Below are positions 1 through 7,058 of a stretch of DNA of 14,526 nt, piece after piece (positions within the stretch are counted from its first letter, which is position 1; the number at the start of each line of letters is the position of its first letter). The stretch is from NCBI GenBank assembly GCA_025927795.1, contig JAICKT010000065.1:1-14526 (forward strand). Direction: 5' to 3'. The stretch is from Parafilimonas sp. (GTDB lineage: Bacteria > Bacteroidota > Bacteroidia > Chitinophagales > Chitinophagaceae). The notes beneath the pieces are model-generated. The model was given only the letters and a program-made list of their open reading frames with translations, had not been told where the DNA came from and ran no database searches. Position numbers and translations under genes: made by a program.

Positions 1-99
1 ACAAATGGTAGTGCGGCTGATGCCATACTTGTCGGCAAGCTTTCTAAAACCTCCGCCTTGCGTTAAATACTCCTGAATGATCTGTGTTTTTATATCCAT
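1..99 (-). CDS. Transposase N-terminus (helix-turn-helix), partial at window edge
   Basis: Thirty-three codons are open from an ATG at 99 to the window edge, giving MDIKTQIIQEYLTQGGGF followed by RKLADKYGISRTTIC. The pattern of a short helix, a glycine-containing turn, then LADKYGIS and RTTI is the helix-turn-helix that opens OrfA or the transposase of IS3-like elements and binds the terminal inverted repeat. The frame starts 41 bp inside the inferred element end, a normal distance. The catalytic DDE domain would lie beyond the window, so intactness cannot be judged. A non-transposase regulator with a similar helix-turn-helix is the alternative, but the TG-terminated end beside it argues against this. 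Confidence 0.7.
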   Translation of the reverse strand, partial: MDIKTQIIQEYLTQGGGFRKLADKYGISRTTIC

Positions 100-140
100 A
101 AAATAGGTGATTTTTAGTCAACCTATTTCAGGACGAGACA
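1..140 (-). mobile_element. End of an IS3-type insertion sequence, truncated by window edge
   Basis: The minus strand starts at 140 with TGTCTCGTCC and runs through an AT-rich leader into a transposase-like reading frame that opens at 99 and leaves the window. A TG start at the terminus fits IS3-family ends (TG...CA). The other end and any target duplication lie outside the window, so the exact boundary rests on the TG terminus and on the change of sequence character to its right. The 41 bp between the end and the start codon contain a near-palindrome (about 104-131, arms AAATAGGT and ACCTATTT) that could form a hairpin in transcripts reading in from outside. Family assignment rests mainly on the encoded helix-turn-helix. 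Confidence 0.7.
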
Positions 141-145
141 GCATG

Positions 146-165
146 CATTCTATTGGTATAGAATG
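146..165. repeat. Perfect 20-bp palindrome beside the IS end
   Basis: Arms CATTCTAT (146-153) and ATAGAATG (158-165) are exact reverse complements around the 4-nt spacer TGGT. It lies 5 bp outside the inferred IS end at 140. It could be a hairpin, an operator, or a preferred insertion target. No T-run follows on either side, so it is not a convincing intrinsic terminator. Confidence 0.6.
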
Positions 166-215
166 TTTACCTCTGCGGACGCAGTTCGATACAAGACTTT
201 CATTTCCCACTTGAA

Positions 216-273
216 AGGCTCATTTTTTAGAATGTTATGATCAAAAGGCGGATGTCCAATTTTATATGAGCCT
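216..273. repeat. Inverted repeat in the region upstream of blaI
   Basis: AGGCTCAT (216-223) and ATGAGCCT (266-273) are exact 8-bp reverse complements 42 nt apart. The 141-375 gap otherwise holds only the flanking palindrome and the operator/promoter region near 341-375. Eight-base arms this far apart can arise by chance, so the functional meaning is uncertain. Confidence 0.3.
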
Positions 274-330
274 GTAACTTGCCTTCCCTTTTGTTAAATA
301 ATAAATCTTTAGTAAGAAAATTCAGCCAAA

Positions 331-361
331 CTTGTTTGTTTACGAAATTCCCGTAGTTTTA
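331..361 (+). promoter_or_regulatory. Candidate Bacteroidota-type promoter of the blaI-M56 operon
   Basis: TAGTTTTA at 354-361 resembles the Bacteroidota -7 box TAnnTTTG, with CTTG at 331-334, 19 nt upstream, as a weak -33 element (consensus TTTG). Transcription would then start only a few bases before the ATG at 376, giving a very short or absent leader, in line with the lack of a Shine-Dalgarno sequence. Both operator palindromes overlap this promoter, as expected for repression by occlusion. The assignment comes from consensus matching only. Confidence 0.4.
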
Positions 362-374
362 CGAAAAATTCGTA
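341..374. promoter_or_regulatory. Tandem BlaI-like operators overlapping the blaI start
   Basis: Two dyads share the half-site TACG/CGTA. The first is at 341-355 (TACG, 7-nt centre, CGTA). The second, at 360-374, is perfect (TACGAA, AAA, TTCGTA) and ends one base before the start codon. Their centres are 19 bp apart. BlaI/MecI repressors are known to bind short dyads with TACA/TGTA half-sites in their own promoters, so these variants directly before a blaI-like gene are probably autoregulatory operators. No copy with the same half-sites was seen before the other genes in the window. Confidence 0.65.
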
Positions 375-375
375 G

Positions 376-744
376 ATGGTAAAACTTACAGTTCAGGAAG
401 AAGAGTTGATGCAGGTAATCTGGCAATACGGGGAAGGTTCAATAAAAACTTTTTTACAAGAATTTCCAGAACCCAAACCACCTTATACAACAGTTGCTTC
501 AATTGTAAAAAATTTAGAGAAGAAAGGTTTTGTGAACAGTAAAATGCTTGGCAATACATTTATTTATTCGCCTGCTGTAACGGAAGAGAAATATAAACAG
601 CAATTTATGCAGGGGTTTATTCAAAACTATTTTAATAATTCTTATAAAGAGATGGTGAATTTTTTTGTGCAGCAAAAAAAATTAAAGTCAAAAGACTTGC
701 AGGATATTATTGAAATGATCGAAGACAAAAACAAAAAAAAATAA
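376..744 (+). CDS. BlaI/MecI/CopY-family transcriptional repressor
   Basis: This 122-residue protein is a winged-helix repressor that should bind a dyad operator as a dimer and come off DNA when its partner membrane protease triggers its cleavage. The opening MVKLTVQEEELMQVIW matches the usual N-terminal helix of the family. Residues 36-52 (PYTTVASIVKNLEKKGF) form the recognition helix and wing entry, and residues 75-122 are the helical dimerisation part. Length is normal for the family. The ATG is supported by the conserved N-terminus and by operators ending at 374. The stop is 4 nt before the M56 peptidase gene, so the two are almost certainly co-transcribed and translationally coupled. Regulation is probably negative autoregulation. 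The family is clear; the inducing signal is unknown, and nothing nearby shows that it controls beta-lactam resistance. Confidence 0.9.
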   Translation: MVKLTVQEEELMQVIWQYGEGSIKTFLQEFPEPKPPYTTVASIVKNLEKKGFVNSKMLGNTFIYSPAVTEEKYKQQFMQGFIQNYFNNSYKEMVNFFVQQKKLKSKDLQDIIEMIEDKNKKK

Positions 745-748
745 TTGT

Positions 749-2035
749 ATGAACAGTTTAGAAGAGTACATGCTAAAAGTCTCTGTATTCTATGCAGTGG
801 CATATATTTTCTATTGGCTTGTGTTAAGCCGGCTTACAAGTTATAAAAGCAATCGCTATTATTTAGTGTTTACTTCATTATTTGCTTTTATAATTCCAAT
901 GTTACGGCTCGATTTTTTTATTAACCCGCAAACAATAAACAGCTCAACTTTTATCAATCGTTTACCGGTTTTAAACATTACAGGAACTGAATATGTGCCT
1001 GTTGAAAATTCAATAAACTTTTCAACTACACTTCTTTTAGTTTTTATAACAGGAACTATTATTTGTCTCACACGTTTTGTAATTCAATTGTTGTCTTTCA
1101 AAAAAGTTACAGCAAATGCAAAATTGATAAGCGTTGTATTTGACATAAGACTTTATGATCTTGATTTAGACATAATGCCTTTTTCTTTTGGTAATGCAGT
1201 GTACGTAAATCAAACCAAACATTCTGCATCTGAACTTGATGACATTTTTAAACATGAATCTGTACATGTACACCAGCAACACACAACAGACGTAATTCTT
1301 GCGGAAATTATTTGCATTTTAAATTGGTATAATCCTTTTGTGTGGCTAATGAAAAACGCCATTAAACAAAACCTTGAATTTTTAGCAGACGATACCGTTT
1401 TAAAATATGGTACTGATAAAAAAAACTATCAATATCATTTATTAAAAGTTACAGGTTACTCGCCGCTGCAAATTGTAAACAGCTTAAAAATTTCTTCTCT
1501 TAAGCAACGCATTTCTATGATGAACAAAACAAGAACATCAAGAAAGCATTTGCTGAAATTATTATTTGTATTGCCGGTACTTGCTTTTATGATGCTTGCA
1601 TTCAGAAACACCAATACAAGCGCAATTAATGCAGAAGCTAATTTGCAGGAACAATCATTTATCTTAAATGAACTAAGCTATAATATTCCTGATGCTAAAA
1701 TTGATATGCTTGTTAAAAATGCAAACAACAATAGTTTGTTGCAGGTTGGAAAACCATTTAGTATTTCAATTATAAAAAATGAAAGAGACAGGTTAAAAAC
1801 TTTGCTTGAGAAGAATGGGTATAATAACATCAGCAATAATGCAATTAGTTTTTTAATTGATTCATCTTCGGTAAATAACAGGTTTGCTGTGCAGGTGAAT
1901 ATTGATTTGGAAAGAAAATCAGTGACCAATAATTCAGGTAAGCAAACAAAAAATAATACGGTTTTACAATCAACAAAAGATGATCGAACAATTGTTTCAT
2001 CAGTAAATAAAAATCAGGCACCGGCAAAGGTTTAA
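749..2035 (+). CDS. M56/BlaR1-type membrane metallopeptidase, sensor partner of BlaI
   Basis: A 428-residue inner-membrane zinc protease expected to sense an envelope signal and start cleavage of the BlaI-type repressor encoded 4 nt upstream. Hydrophobic segments lie near residues 11-28, 36-53, 92-113 and 266-286. The cytoplasmic catalytic motif HESVH (169-173, HExxH) is intact, and E210 in NLEFLAD is the likely third zinc ligand. After the last membrane segment about 140 residues remain (287-428), rich in Asn and Ser. They show no SxxK or KTG motif of the penicillin-binding sensor domain of staphylococcal BlaR1, and no obvious TonB domain. This short, unassigned extracytoplasmic tail is seen in many Bacteroidota M56 proteins. 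The stimulus is therefore unknown. Family assignment is firm; partnership with BlaI is inferred from gene order. Confidence 0.9.
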   Translation: MNSLEEYMLKVSVFYAVAYIFYWLVLSRLTSYKSNRYYLVFTSLFAFIIPMLRLDFFINPQTINSSTFINRLPVLNITGTEYVPVENSINFSTTLLLVFITGTIICLTRFVIQLLSFKKVTANAKLISVVFDIRLYDLDLDIMPFSFGNAVYVNQTKHSASELDDIFKHESVHVHQQHTTDVILAEIICILNWYNPFVWLMKNAIKQNLEFLADDTVLKYGTDKKNYQYHLLKVTGYSPLQIVNSLKISSLKQRISMMNKTRTSRKHLLKLLFVLPVLAFMMLAFRNTNTSAINAEANLQEQSFILNELSYNIPDAKIDMLVKNANNNSLLQVGKPFSISIIKNERDRLKTLLEKNGYNNISNNAISFLIDSSSVNNRFAVQVNIDLERKSVTNNSGKQTKNNTVLQSTKDDRTIVSSVNKNQAPAKV

Positions 2036-2062
2036 TCAACATTTATTAATCATTAATAATTA

Positions 2063-2090
2063 CTTCTTTAAAAAATAATAAATAAAGAAG
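2063..2090. repeat. Hairpin after the M56 gene, possible weak terminator
   Basis: CTTCTTTA (2063-2070) and TAAAGAAG (2083-2090) are exact 8-bp complements with a 12-nt A-rich loop. It begins 27 nt after the M56 stop codon. It is AT-rich with no T-run on the plus side, so termination would be weak. The rest of the 2036-2202 gap is AT-rich, presumably holding the promoter of the next gene, but no confident promoter boxes were found. Confidence 0.3.
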
Positions 2091-2202
2091 CGGGTAAACT
2101 ATTGCCAAAAATAATTAAGAATATAAGTAATAATCATTCTTGCATAACACTTCATGCATGTAATACTTCAATAATCATAGTATAAAATAAAATTCAGCGA
2201 AT

Positions 2203-5200
2203 ATGAATTTCAACCGTGTTAATAATATTACGGGATGGGCAATCTGCGCTTTTGCCTGTTCGATTTACATTCTTACAAGCGAAGCAGGTGGCAGCTTTTG
2301 GGATTGCGGTGAATTTGTTAGCAGTTGTTTTAAGCTGCAGATCCCACATCCGCCTGGCGCGCCATTATTTGTAATGTTAGGCAGATTATTTATTGTAATG
2401 TTTGGAAATAATCCGCTCACCGCAGCAAAAGCGGTAAACATTATGAGTGCATTGGCAAGCGGGTTTACAATTCTTTTTTTATTCTGGACGATTACACATT
2501 TTGCAAAAAAAATTGTGCATCGCGATGCAACACAATCATTAACCAAATTGCAAATGTGGAGTATAATAGCTGCAGGAGTTATTGGCGCGTTGGCGGGTAC
2601 ATTTGCAGATTCATTCTGGTACAGCGCTGTTGAAGGTGAGGTGTATGCAATGAGTTCTTTTTTTACTGCTATTGTTTTTTGGTCAGCTTTAAAATGGGAG
2701 CGTGTTGCAGATGAACCGGGTGCTGATAAATGGTTAATACTAATTTGTCTTTTAATCGGTCTGTCAATTGGTGTACACCTTCTTTGTTTATTATGCATAC
2801 CTGCTATTGTAATGATTTATTATTTCCGCAGAAGGTCATCAATCAACTATACAATACTTAGAAAATATTTTATACGCTTTGTATTAATTAGTGGCCTCCT
2901 TGCATCGATACTTGCATTAATAAGCGCACAAGCTTCAGCAGAACCAGAGAAAGGAATACCCGCAGATAATACAGTTGCAGGATTATTATTTCTTGCAACC
3001 ATTATTTCGATCGGTATTTTGTTTTTGATAGAACGCTTCAAAAAAAATCAAAAAGAATTATATGGTGGCGCTTATATTTTTTTAGTGTTGAGTGTGGTAA
3101 TTTTTGGTGTGATATTAAAAGGCGTGATTCAATATTCTATTAAAGCGGCCGGGGCTTTCGATATATTTTTTGTTAATAATCTCGGGCTGCCTTTTTTTAC
3201 AGGCTTCGCGTTTTTCTTTGTGTTGATTGCAATTGCAATATGGTGGGGACTGCGTTTTGCAAAGCGAAAAAAACTTTCACACCTGCAACTTGCTTTATGG
3301 TGTATAGCATTTACACTTGTTGGTTACAGCACTTACATTACAACTTTAATAAGAAGCAATGCAGATCCTTCAATTGATATGTTTAACGTTGATAACCCCC
3401 AGGCTTTAGAAGGTTATTTAGGTCGTGATCAATACGGCGATTTTCCTTTATTGTATGGACAAACATTTAATGCGCAACCTGTAGATTATTCTGATAAAGG
3501 AATGAAGTATGAAAAAGGTGATCGCAAATACATAACCTCAGGTAAAAATTTTGATTATGTTTTCCAGGCAAAAGATAAAATGGTTTTTCCGCGGATGTGG
3601 GATATAACCAATGATGAAAACCACGCAGATTATTATGCCTTCTTTGCAAACATTCGAAAAGGTCAGGATGGTACTTATGAACGTGGTCCTACGTTTATGG
3701 ATAACCTGCGTTTCTTTTTAAGTTATCAAACTTACTTCATGTACATCCGTTATTTTTTCTGGAATTTCAGCGGCAAGCAAAATGATGTGCAGGGCGTGTT
3801 TACAGGTAATGTAAGAGATGGCAATTGGATTACCGGCATACCGATAATTGATAACGCTTTATATGGTGATCAAAAAATGATGCCTGATAGTTTGCAGAAA
3901 AGTAAAGGTCATAATGTAATGTATATGTTACCGTTTGTGTTGGGTATTATCGGTTTAATTTACCAGGCAAAAAGAAAAGGAAGTGATGCATTCATAAACG
4001 CTTTGTTTTTTTTGTCGACAGGCTTTGCGATTGTTATCTACATTAATCAACCCGGTTATCAGCCACGTGAACGCGATTATGCTTATGCCGGTTCATTTTA
4101 TGTGTATGCAATTTGGATCGGACTTTCTGTTTTGTATTTTATCGAGCTTGCAAATTCATGGAATAAAAAATTAATAAAGGAAGTTTTCATTAATGCAGCG
4201 CTGATCAGTTTTATACTAATGATATTTATTTTGATTGCAGGTTATGGTACAACTGCAGGAATTGTTGTTGGCATTGCAACGTTTGTATTAATTTCTTTGA
4301 TTGCTATATCCTTTCCATACTTGCTTCAATTCCTGAAAAATAAATCTGCGATTCTCGTTGCTGCATTCATTGTTACTTTACTCGTTCCCATTTTAATGGG
4401 AACGCAGGAATGGGACGATCATGATCGGCATAAAAAACAATTGTCAAGAGATATAGCAAGAGATTATTTAGAAAGCTGTGCACCGAATGCAATTTTATTT
4501 ACGATTGGTGATAATGATACATATCCTTTATGGTATGCACAGGAAGTGGAAGGCATTCGTCCTGATGTGCGCATTGTGATTACTACTTTGCTTGGTACCG
4601 ACTGGATGATGAATGAATTAAAACATAAGGTAAATAACAGCGATCCTATTGATGTGATCTGGAGTTCTGATCAATTCCAGGGTGATAAAAGAGATTATGT
4701 TTTTTACCAGCCGCAACCACAATTTCCGGAGAACAGGTATTATGATTTGTATGACATGATGAAGAACTGGGTGGGCAGTGATGATCCGTTAACAATGGCG
4801 ATAAGCGGCAGTGGAGATACCGTGCACACATTTCCAGTTCGCAAACTTGCTGTGCCTGTTGATACAGCATTGGTACGTGCAAACGGAACTGTGAATGCAA
4901 ATGATAATGTTGTTGATGTAATGCGATTTGAATTGCCAAACAAAAGCATGTTGCTGAAAAATGATCTAGCCATTCTCAACATTATTGCTGCCAATAAATG
5001 GAAGCGCCCGATTTATTTTACAATGCCATATAACAAACTTGGGTTCGATAGTTTTTTGCGTCGCGATGGTTTAGCGTACAGGTTAGTTCCCGTAAAGAAT
5101 TCATCATCGAACGCCGATAAAATGTACAATCTTGTACTTGATAAAAAGAAGTGGGAATATGGAAATGCAAATTTTTCGAATGTATATTATGATGAAGTAA

Positions 5201-5607
5201 ACAGAACACAATTACTAAGCATACGACAGGCTGATGTTGCATTGGCTGATGACTTGCTCACTGAAAATAAAATTACGGAAGCACGCACAGTATTGCAGCA
5301 TGATGATGCGATGATACGCGAAGAAAATCTTCCTTATGGAATGACGTCTGGCAACAATATGCATAACCGGATTTCATTGCAAATGCTTGATGCTTGCTAT
5401 CGCTCCGGTGAAAACAAATTGGCTGCAAAAATTTCTTCATCAGTACAGAAAGATTTGTTGCAACAGAGACGTTATTATCAATCACTCGATGCAGAAAAAC
5501 AAACGAACATACAATATGAAAACAACGTTAATGAAAACCTGATACAGGCCTTGAATGAGATGAATAAGCAATATAATGGTAAAGAGAGTAAGGGTTATTT
5601 GAATTAA
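2203..5607 (+). CDS. DUF2723/GT117 multipass membrane protein, probable protein O-glycosyltransferase
   Basis: A very large (1134 aa) membrane protein of the PMT-like DUF2723 family (CAZy GT117; the animal relative TMEM260 is an O-mannosyltransferase). The N-terminus holds the family signature: first membrane helix, then WDCGEF (33-38) with D34 and E37 as the likely catalytic acidic site, then HPPGAPLF (49-56). Many hydrophobic helices follow up to about residue 375, then a soluble loop to about 565, then a second group of helices up to about 730. The C-terminal soluble part carries GDNDTYPLWYAQE (769-781), a stretch common in Bacteroidota homologues, and ends in helical, TPR-like sequence. 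It probably transfers a lipid-linked sugar to exported proteins at the periplasmic face. It stands alone: its promoter must lie in 2036-2202, and the next gene converges. Family is sure; the donor sugar and acceptor are not. Confidence 0.88.
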   Translation: MNFNRVNNITGWAICAFACSIYILTSEAGGSFWDCGEFVSSCFKLQIPHPPGAPLFVMLGRLFIVMFGNNPLTAAKAVNIMSALASGFTILFLFWTITHFAKKIVHRDATQSLTKLQMWSIIAAGVIGALAGTFADSFWYSAVEGEVYAMSSFFTAIVFWSALKWERVADEPGADKWLILICLLIGLSIGVHLLCLLCIPAIVMIYYFRRRSSINYTILRKYFIRFVLISGLLASILALISAQASAEPEKGIPADNTVAGLLFLATIISIGILFLIERFKKNQKELYGGAYIFLVLSVVIFGVILKGVIQYSIKAAGAFDIFFVNNLGLPFFTGFAFFFVLIAIAIWWGLRFAKRKKLSHLQLALWCIAFTLVGYSTYITTLIRSNADPSIDMFNVDNPQALEGYLGRDQYGDFPLLYGQTFNAQPVDYSDKGMKYEKGDRKYITSGKNFDYVFQAKDKMVFPRMWDITNDENHADYYAFFANIRKGQDGTYERGPTFMDNLRFFLSYQTYFMYIRYFFWNFSGKQNDVQGVFTGNVRDGNWITGIPIIDNALYGDQKMMPDSLQKSKGHNVMYMLPFVLGIIGLIYQAKRKGSDAFINALFFLSTGFAIVIYINQPGYQPRERDYAYAGSFYVYAIWIGLSVLYFIELANSWNKKLIKEVFINAALISFILMIFILIAGYGTTAGIVVGIATFVLISLIAISFPYLLQFLKNKSAILVAAFIVTLLVPILMGTQEWDDHDRHKKQLSRDIARDYLESCAPNAILFTIGDNDTYPLWYAQEVEGIRPDVRIVITTLLGTDWMMNELKHKVNNSDPIDVIWSSDQFQGDKRDYVFYQPQPQFPENRYYDLYDMMKNWVGSDDPLTMAISGSGDTVHTFPVRKLAVPVDTALVRANGTVNANDNVVDVMRFELPNKSMLLKNDLAILNIIAANKWKRPIYFTMPYNKLGFDSFLRRDGLAYRLVPVKNSSSNADKMYNLVLDKKKWEYGNANFSNVYYDEVNRTQLLSIRQADVALADDLLTENKITEARTVLQHDDAMIREENLPYGMTSGNNMHNRISLQMLDACYRSGENKLAAKISSSVQKDLLQQRRYYQSLDAEKQTNIQYENNVNENLIQALNEMNKQYNGKESKGYLN

Positions 5608-5635
5608 GTCTTATTGTTAATGCAGTGTATTAAGT

Positions 5636-5983
5636 TCACTTGAGTTGTATAATTATTTGTTTATTTAAAATATCGATATAAAAATGTTCTAAATTTTCAA
5701 TTGCCGGCATACATTCTTTAATATCCAAATCTCTTGCATATTTGCTCAATGCATTTTTACCGAATTGTAATATAAGTGTGTATCTGTCTTGTCCATCTTT
5801 ACCAATGAAAGCAGTCATTATTATCTGCCTTTTATCGTTCACATATTTTTTTGAATATTCATTTGAATTATCAGGAAGCAAAACTCCATCACACCAAAGT
5901 ATTTTTAGCTGTTCGTTATCAGAAGAGCGGAATGCGTTAGAAATTTTATATTCGAGAAAAGTACAGAAATCTGCGTTTAACAT
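5636..5983 (-). CDS. Conserved-type hypothetical protein, 115 aa
   Basis: Not assigned to a named family. The protein is soluble, with no signal peptide or membrane segment. It has a compact mixed alpha/beta look, with a charged N-terminal helix (MLNADFCTFLEYKISNAF), a WCDGV segment (30-34), a strand-rich middle including IGKDGQDRYTLILQFG, and a short C-terminal strand IIIQL. I recall similar proteins of this length as common in Bacteroidota, but with no known function. It is the last gene of the minus-strand run, starting 45 nt after the MBL-fold gene stop, so it may be co-transcribed with it. It converges on the GT117 gene with 28 bp between stops. A plus-strand open frame at 5742-6032 overlaps it, but its hydrophobic, low-complexity product looks like a shadow. 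Confidence that this strand is the coding one is good. Confidence 0.7.
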   Translation of the reverse strand: MLNADFCTFLEYKISNAFRSSDNEQLKILWCDGVLLPDNSNEYSKKYVNDKRQIIMTAFIGKDGQDRYTLILQFGKNALSKYARDLDIKECMPAIENLEHFYIDILNKQIIIQLK

Positions 5984-6028
5984 CTTAATGCTTTTTCAAA
6001 TAAATTATTTGCTCGTTACAATAGTTAG

Positions 6029-6883
6029 TTAGGAAAATTCAGAGCTACTAAAATGTTCACCATGTTTTAGAATTTTATAAGGCTGATTAATTTTTTCCGC
6101 TTCGCTTGCAAAATCTTTTGAGTCTGCTGTATTAAAAGTAAACATATCGTAATGACAGGGAATAACAATTTTCGCCTCGATTGCTTTTCCAAGTGCTGCT
6201 GCTTCTTTCACATTTAAATTTCCTGGAACACCGCGTGAAGGATCATTACCATTAATAGGTAATAATGTAACATCAACTTTAAACGGCTTTAATAATTCAA
6301 CCATTTCATCAAACCATAATGTATCGCCGCTGTGATAAATTTTCCATTTTCCGAATTCAATTACATAACCCATGAATTTGCACCTGCCATTTTCATCTCT
6401 TTCGATCTCGTTGTGTTTTGCGGGTATACCATGAAAAATGAAATCATCTATTTTGAGCCAGTCTCCATCATTCATTCCTGTGGCAAAATTTTTAGGTAAC
6501 CGCACACGTTCACAAACAAACATGTTGTTTGCTTCCGGAACAATAAAGTGAATGTTTGGGTTATTTTTTATAACCGGAATTAAAGTCTCTCCATCTAAGT
6601 GATCAGTATGATTATGACTTGAAGTAACAATTGAAATATTTTTTAAAAGAGAGGGATCAATAACAAGTTCACTCATTCGTATATGAGGTTTATTGGTAGT
6701 TGCGTATTTTTTTGTGAGTGAATCTGAAAGGTACGGATCGATTAAAACTTTTTTTCCTTTCCATAATAATAAATAACCGCTTTGTCCGAGCCACCATAAA
6801 TGAAAATTATTTTCATCATGCTGATAACTTTCAACTTCAGCGACCAGCGCTTCATCTTTTTTAAATGCGGGAATTAATTGCAT
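6029..6883 (-). CDS. UlaG-like metallo-beta-lactamase-fold hydrolase
   Basis: A 284-residue cytosolic metal-dependent hydrolase of the MBL fold. The binuclear site motif HNHTDH is at residues 90-95, with further ligands likely at H157 (AKHNE), D187 (HSGDT) and H244 (CHYDMF). The WWLGQSGYLL strand (30-39) and KVLIDPYLSD (45-54) are typical of the UlaG (L-ascorbate-6-phosphate lactonase) and NAPE-PLD branch rather than of beta-lactamases, which have secretion signals. It is shorter than UlaG (about 350 aa), so lactonase activity on ascorbate phosphate should not be assumed; a lactone, phosphodiester or phosphosugar substrate is equally possible. It follows the MetE-like gene after a 175-nt gap that contains a palindromic repeat, and it precedes the 115-aa hypothetical gene. 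Family assignment is strong, substrate unknown. Confidence 0.85.
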   Translation of the reverse strand: MQLIPAFKKDEALVAEVESYQHDENNFHLWWLGQSGYLLLWKGKKVLIDPYLSDSLTKKYATTNKPHIRMSELVIDPSLLKNISIVTSSHNHTDHLDGETLIPVIKNNPNIHFIVPEANNMFVCERVRLPKNFATGMNDGDWLKIDDFIFHGIPAKHNEIERDENGRCKFMGYVIEFGKWKIYHSGDTLWFDEMVELLKPFKVDVTLLPINGNDPSRGVPGNLNVKEAAALGKAIEAKIVIPCHYDMFTFNTADSKDFASEAEKINQPYKILKHGEHFSSSEFS

Positions 6884-6923
6884 GATTAACTATAAAGTGT
6901 TTTGCTATTAATTTTTCTTTTCG

Positions 6924-7007
6924 GTCGTCATGTCGAGGAACGAGACATCCCATGATCTTTAAAGAGGTGAATACTTATGAGATTTCTCCTATCGTCGAAA
7001 TGACGAC
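6924..7007. repeat. REP-like imperfect palindrome between MBL and MetE-like genes
   Basis: Left arm GTCGTCATGTCGA (6924-6936) pairs 12/13 with the right arm TCGAAATGACGAC (6995-7007). Inside them, GAGACATC (6943-6950) and GAGATTTCTC (6980-6989) add weaker pairing, giving a large fold-back of about 84 bp. Sequences of the type TCGAAATGACG...GAGAAATCTC recur between genes in many Bacteroidota genomes, in my recollection. This looks like a dispersed palindromic element rather than an operator. It is GC-richer than the surrounding DNA. Confidence 0.65.
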
Positions 7008-7058
7008 TTCAAAAAATATTCTATTAACTCAAACAACTTAACAAGGCAATGCTTTAAT

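Noticed and set aside
152..300. Minus-strand open stretch of about 47 codons in the gap before blaI, containing GSYKIGHPPFDHN and KWEMKVLYR
   Set aside because: No start codon supports it upstream, there is no recognisable family, and the stop lies in the palindrome. It may be a gene remnant cut by the IS, but this cannot be supported from sequence alone.
4646..4994. Minus-strand open frames inside the GT117 gene
   Set aside because: They overlap a conserved coding frame and give His/Gln- or Ser-rich products typical of antisense shadows.
5742..6032. Plus-strand open frame of 96 codons opposite the 115-aa hypothetical gene
   Set aside because: Product is low-complexity and hydrophobic without family features, while the opposite strand gives a well-structured protein in line with the neighbouring gene direction.
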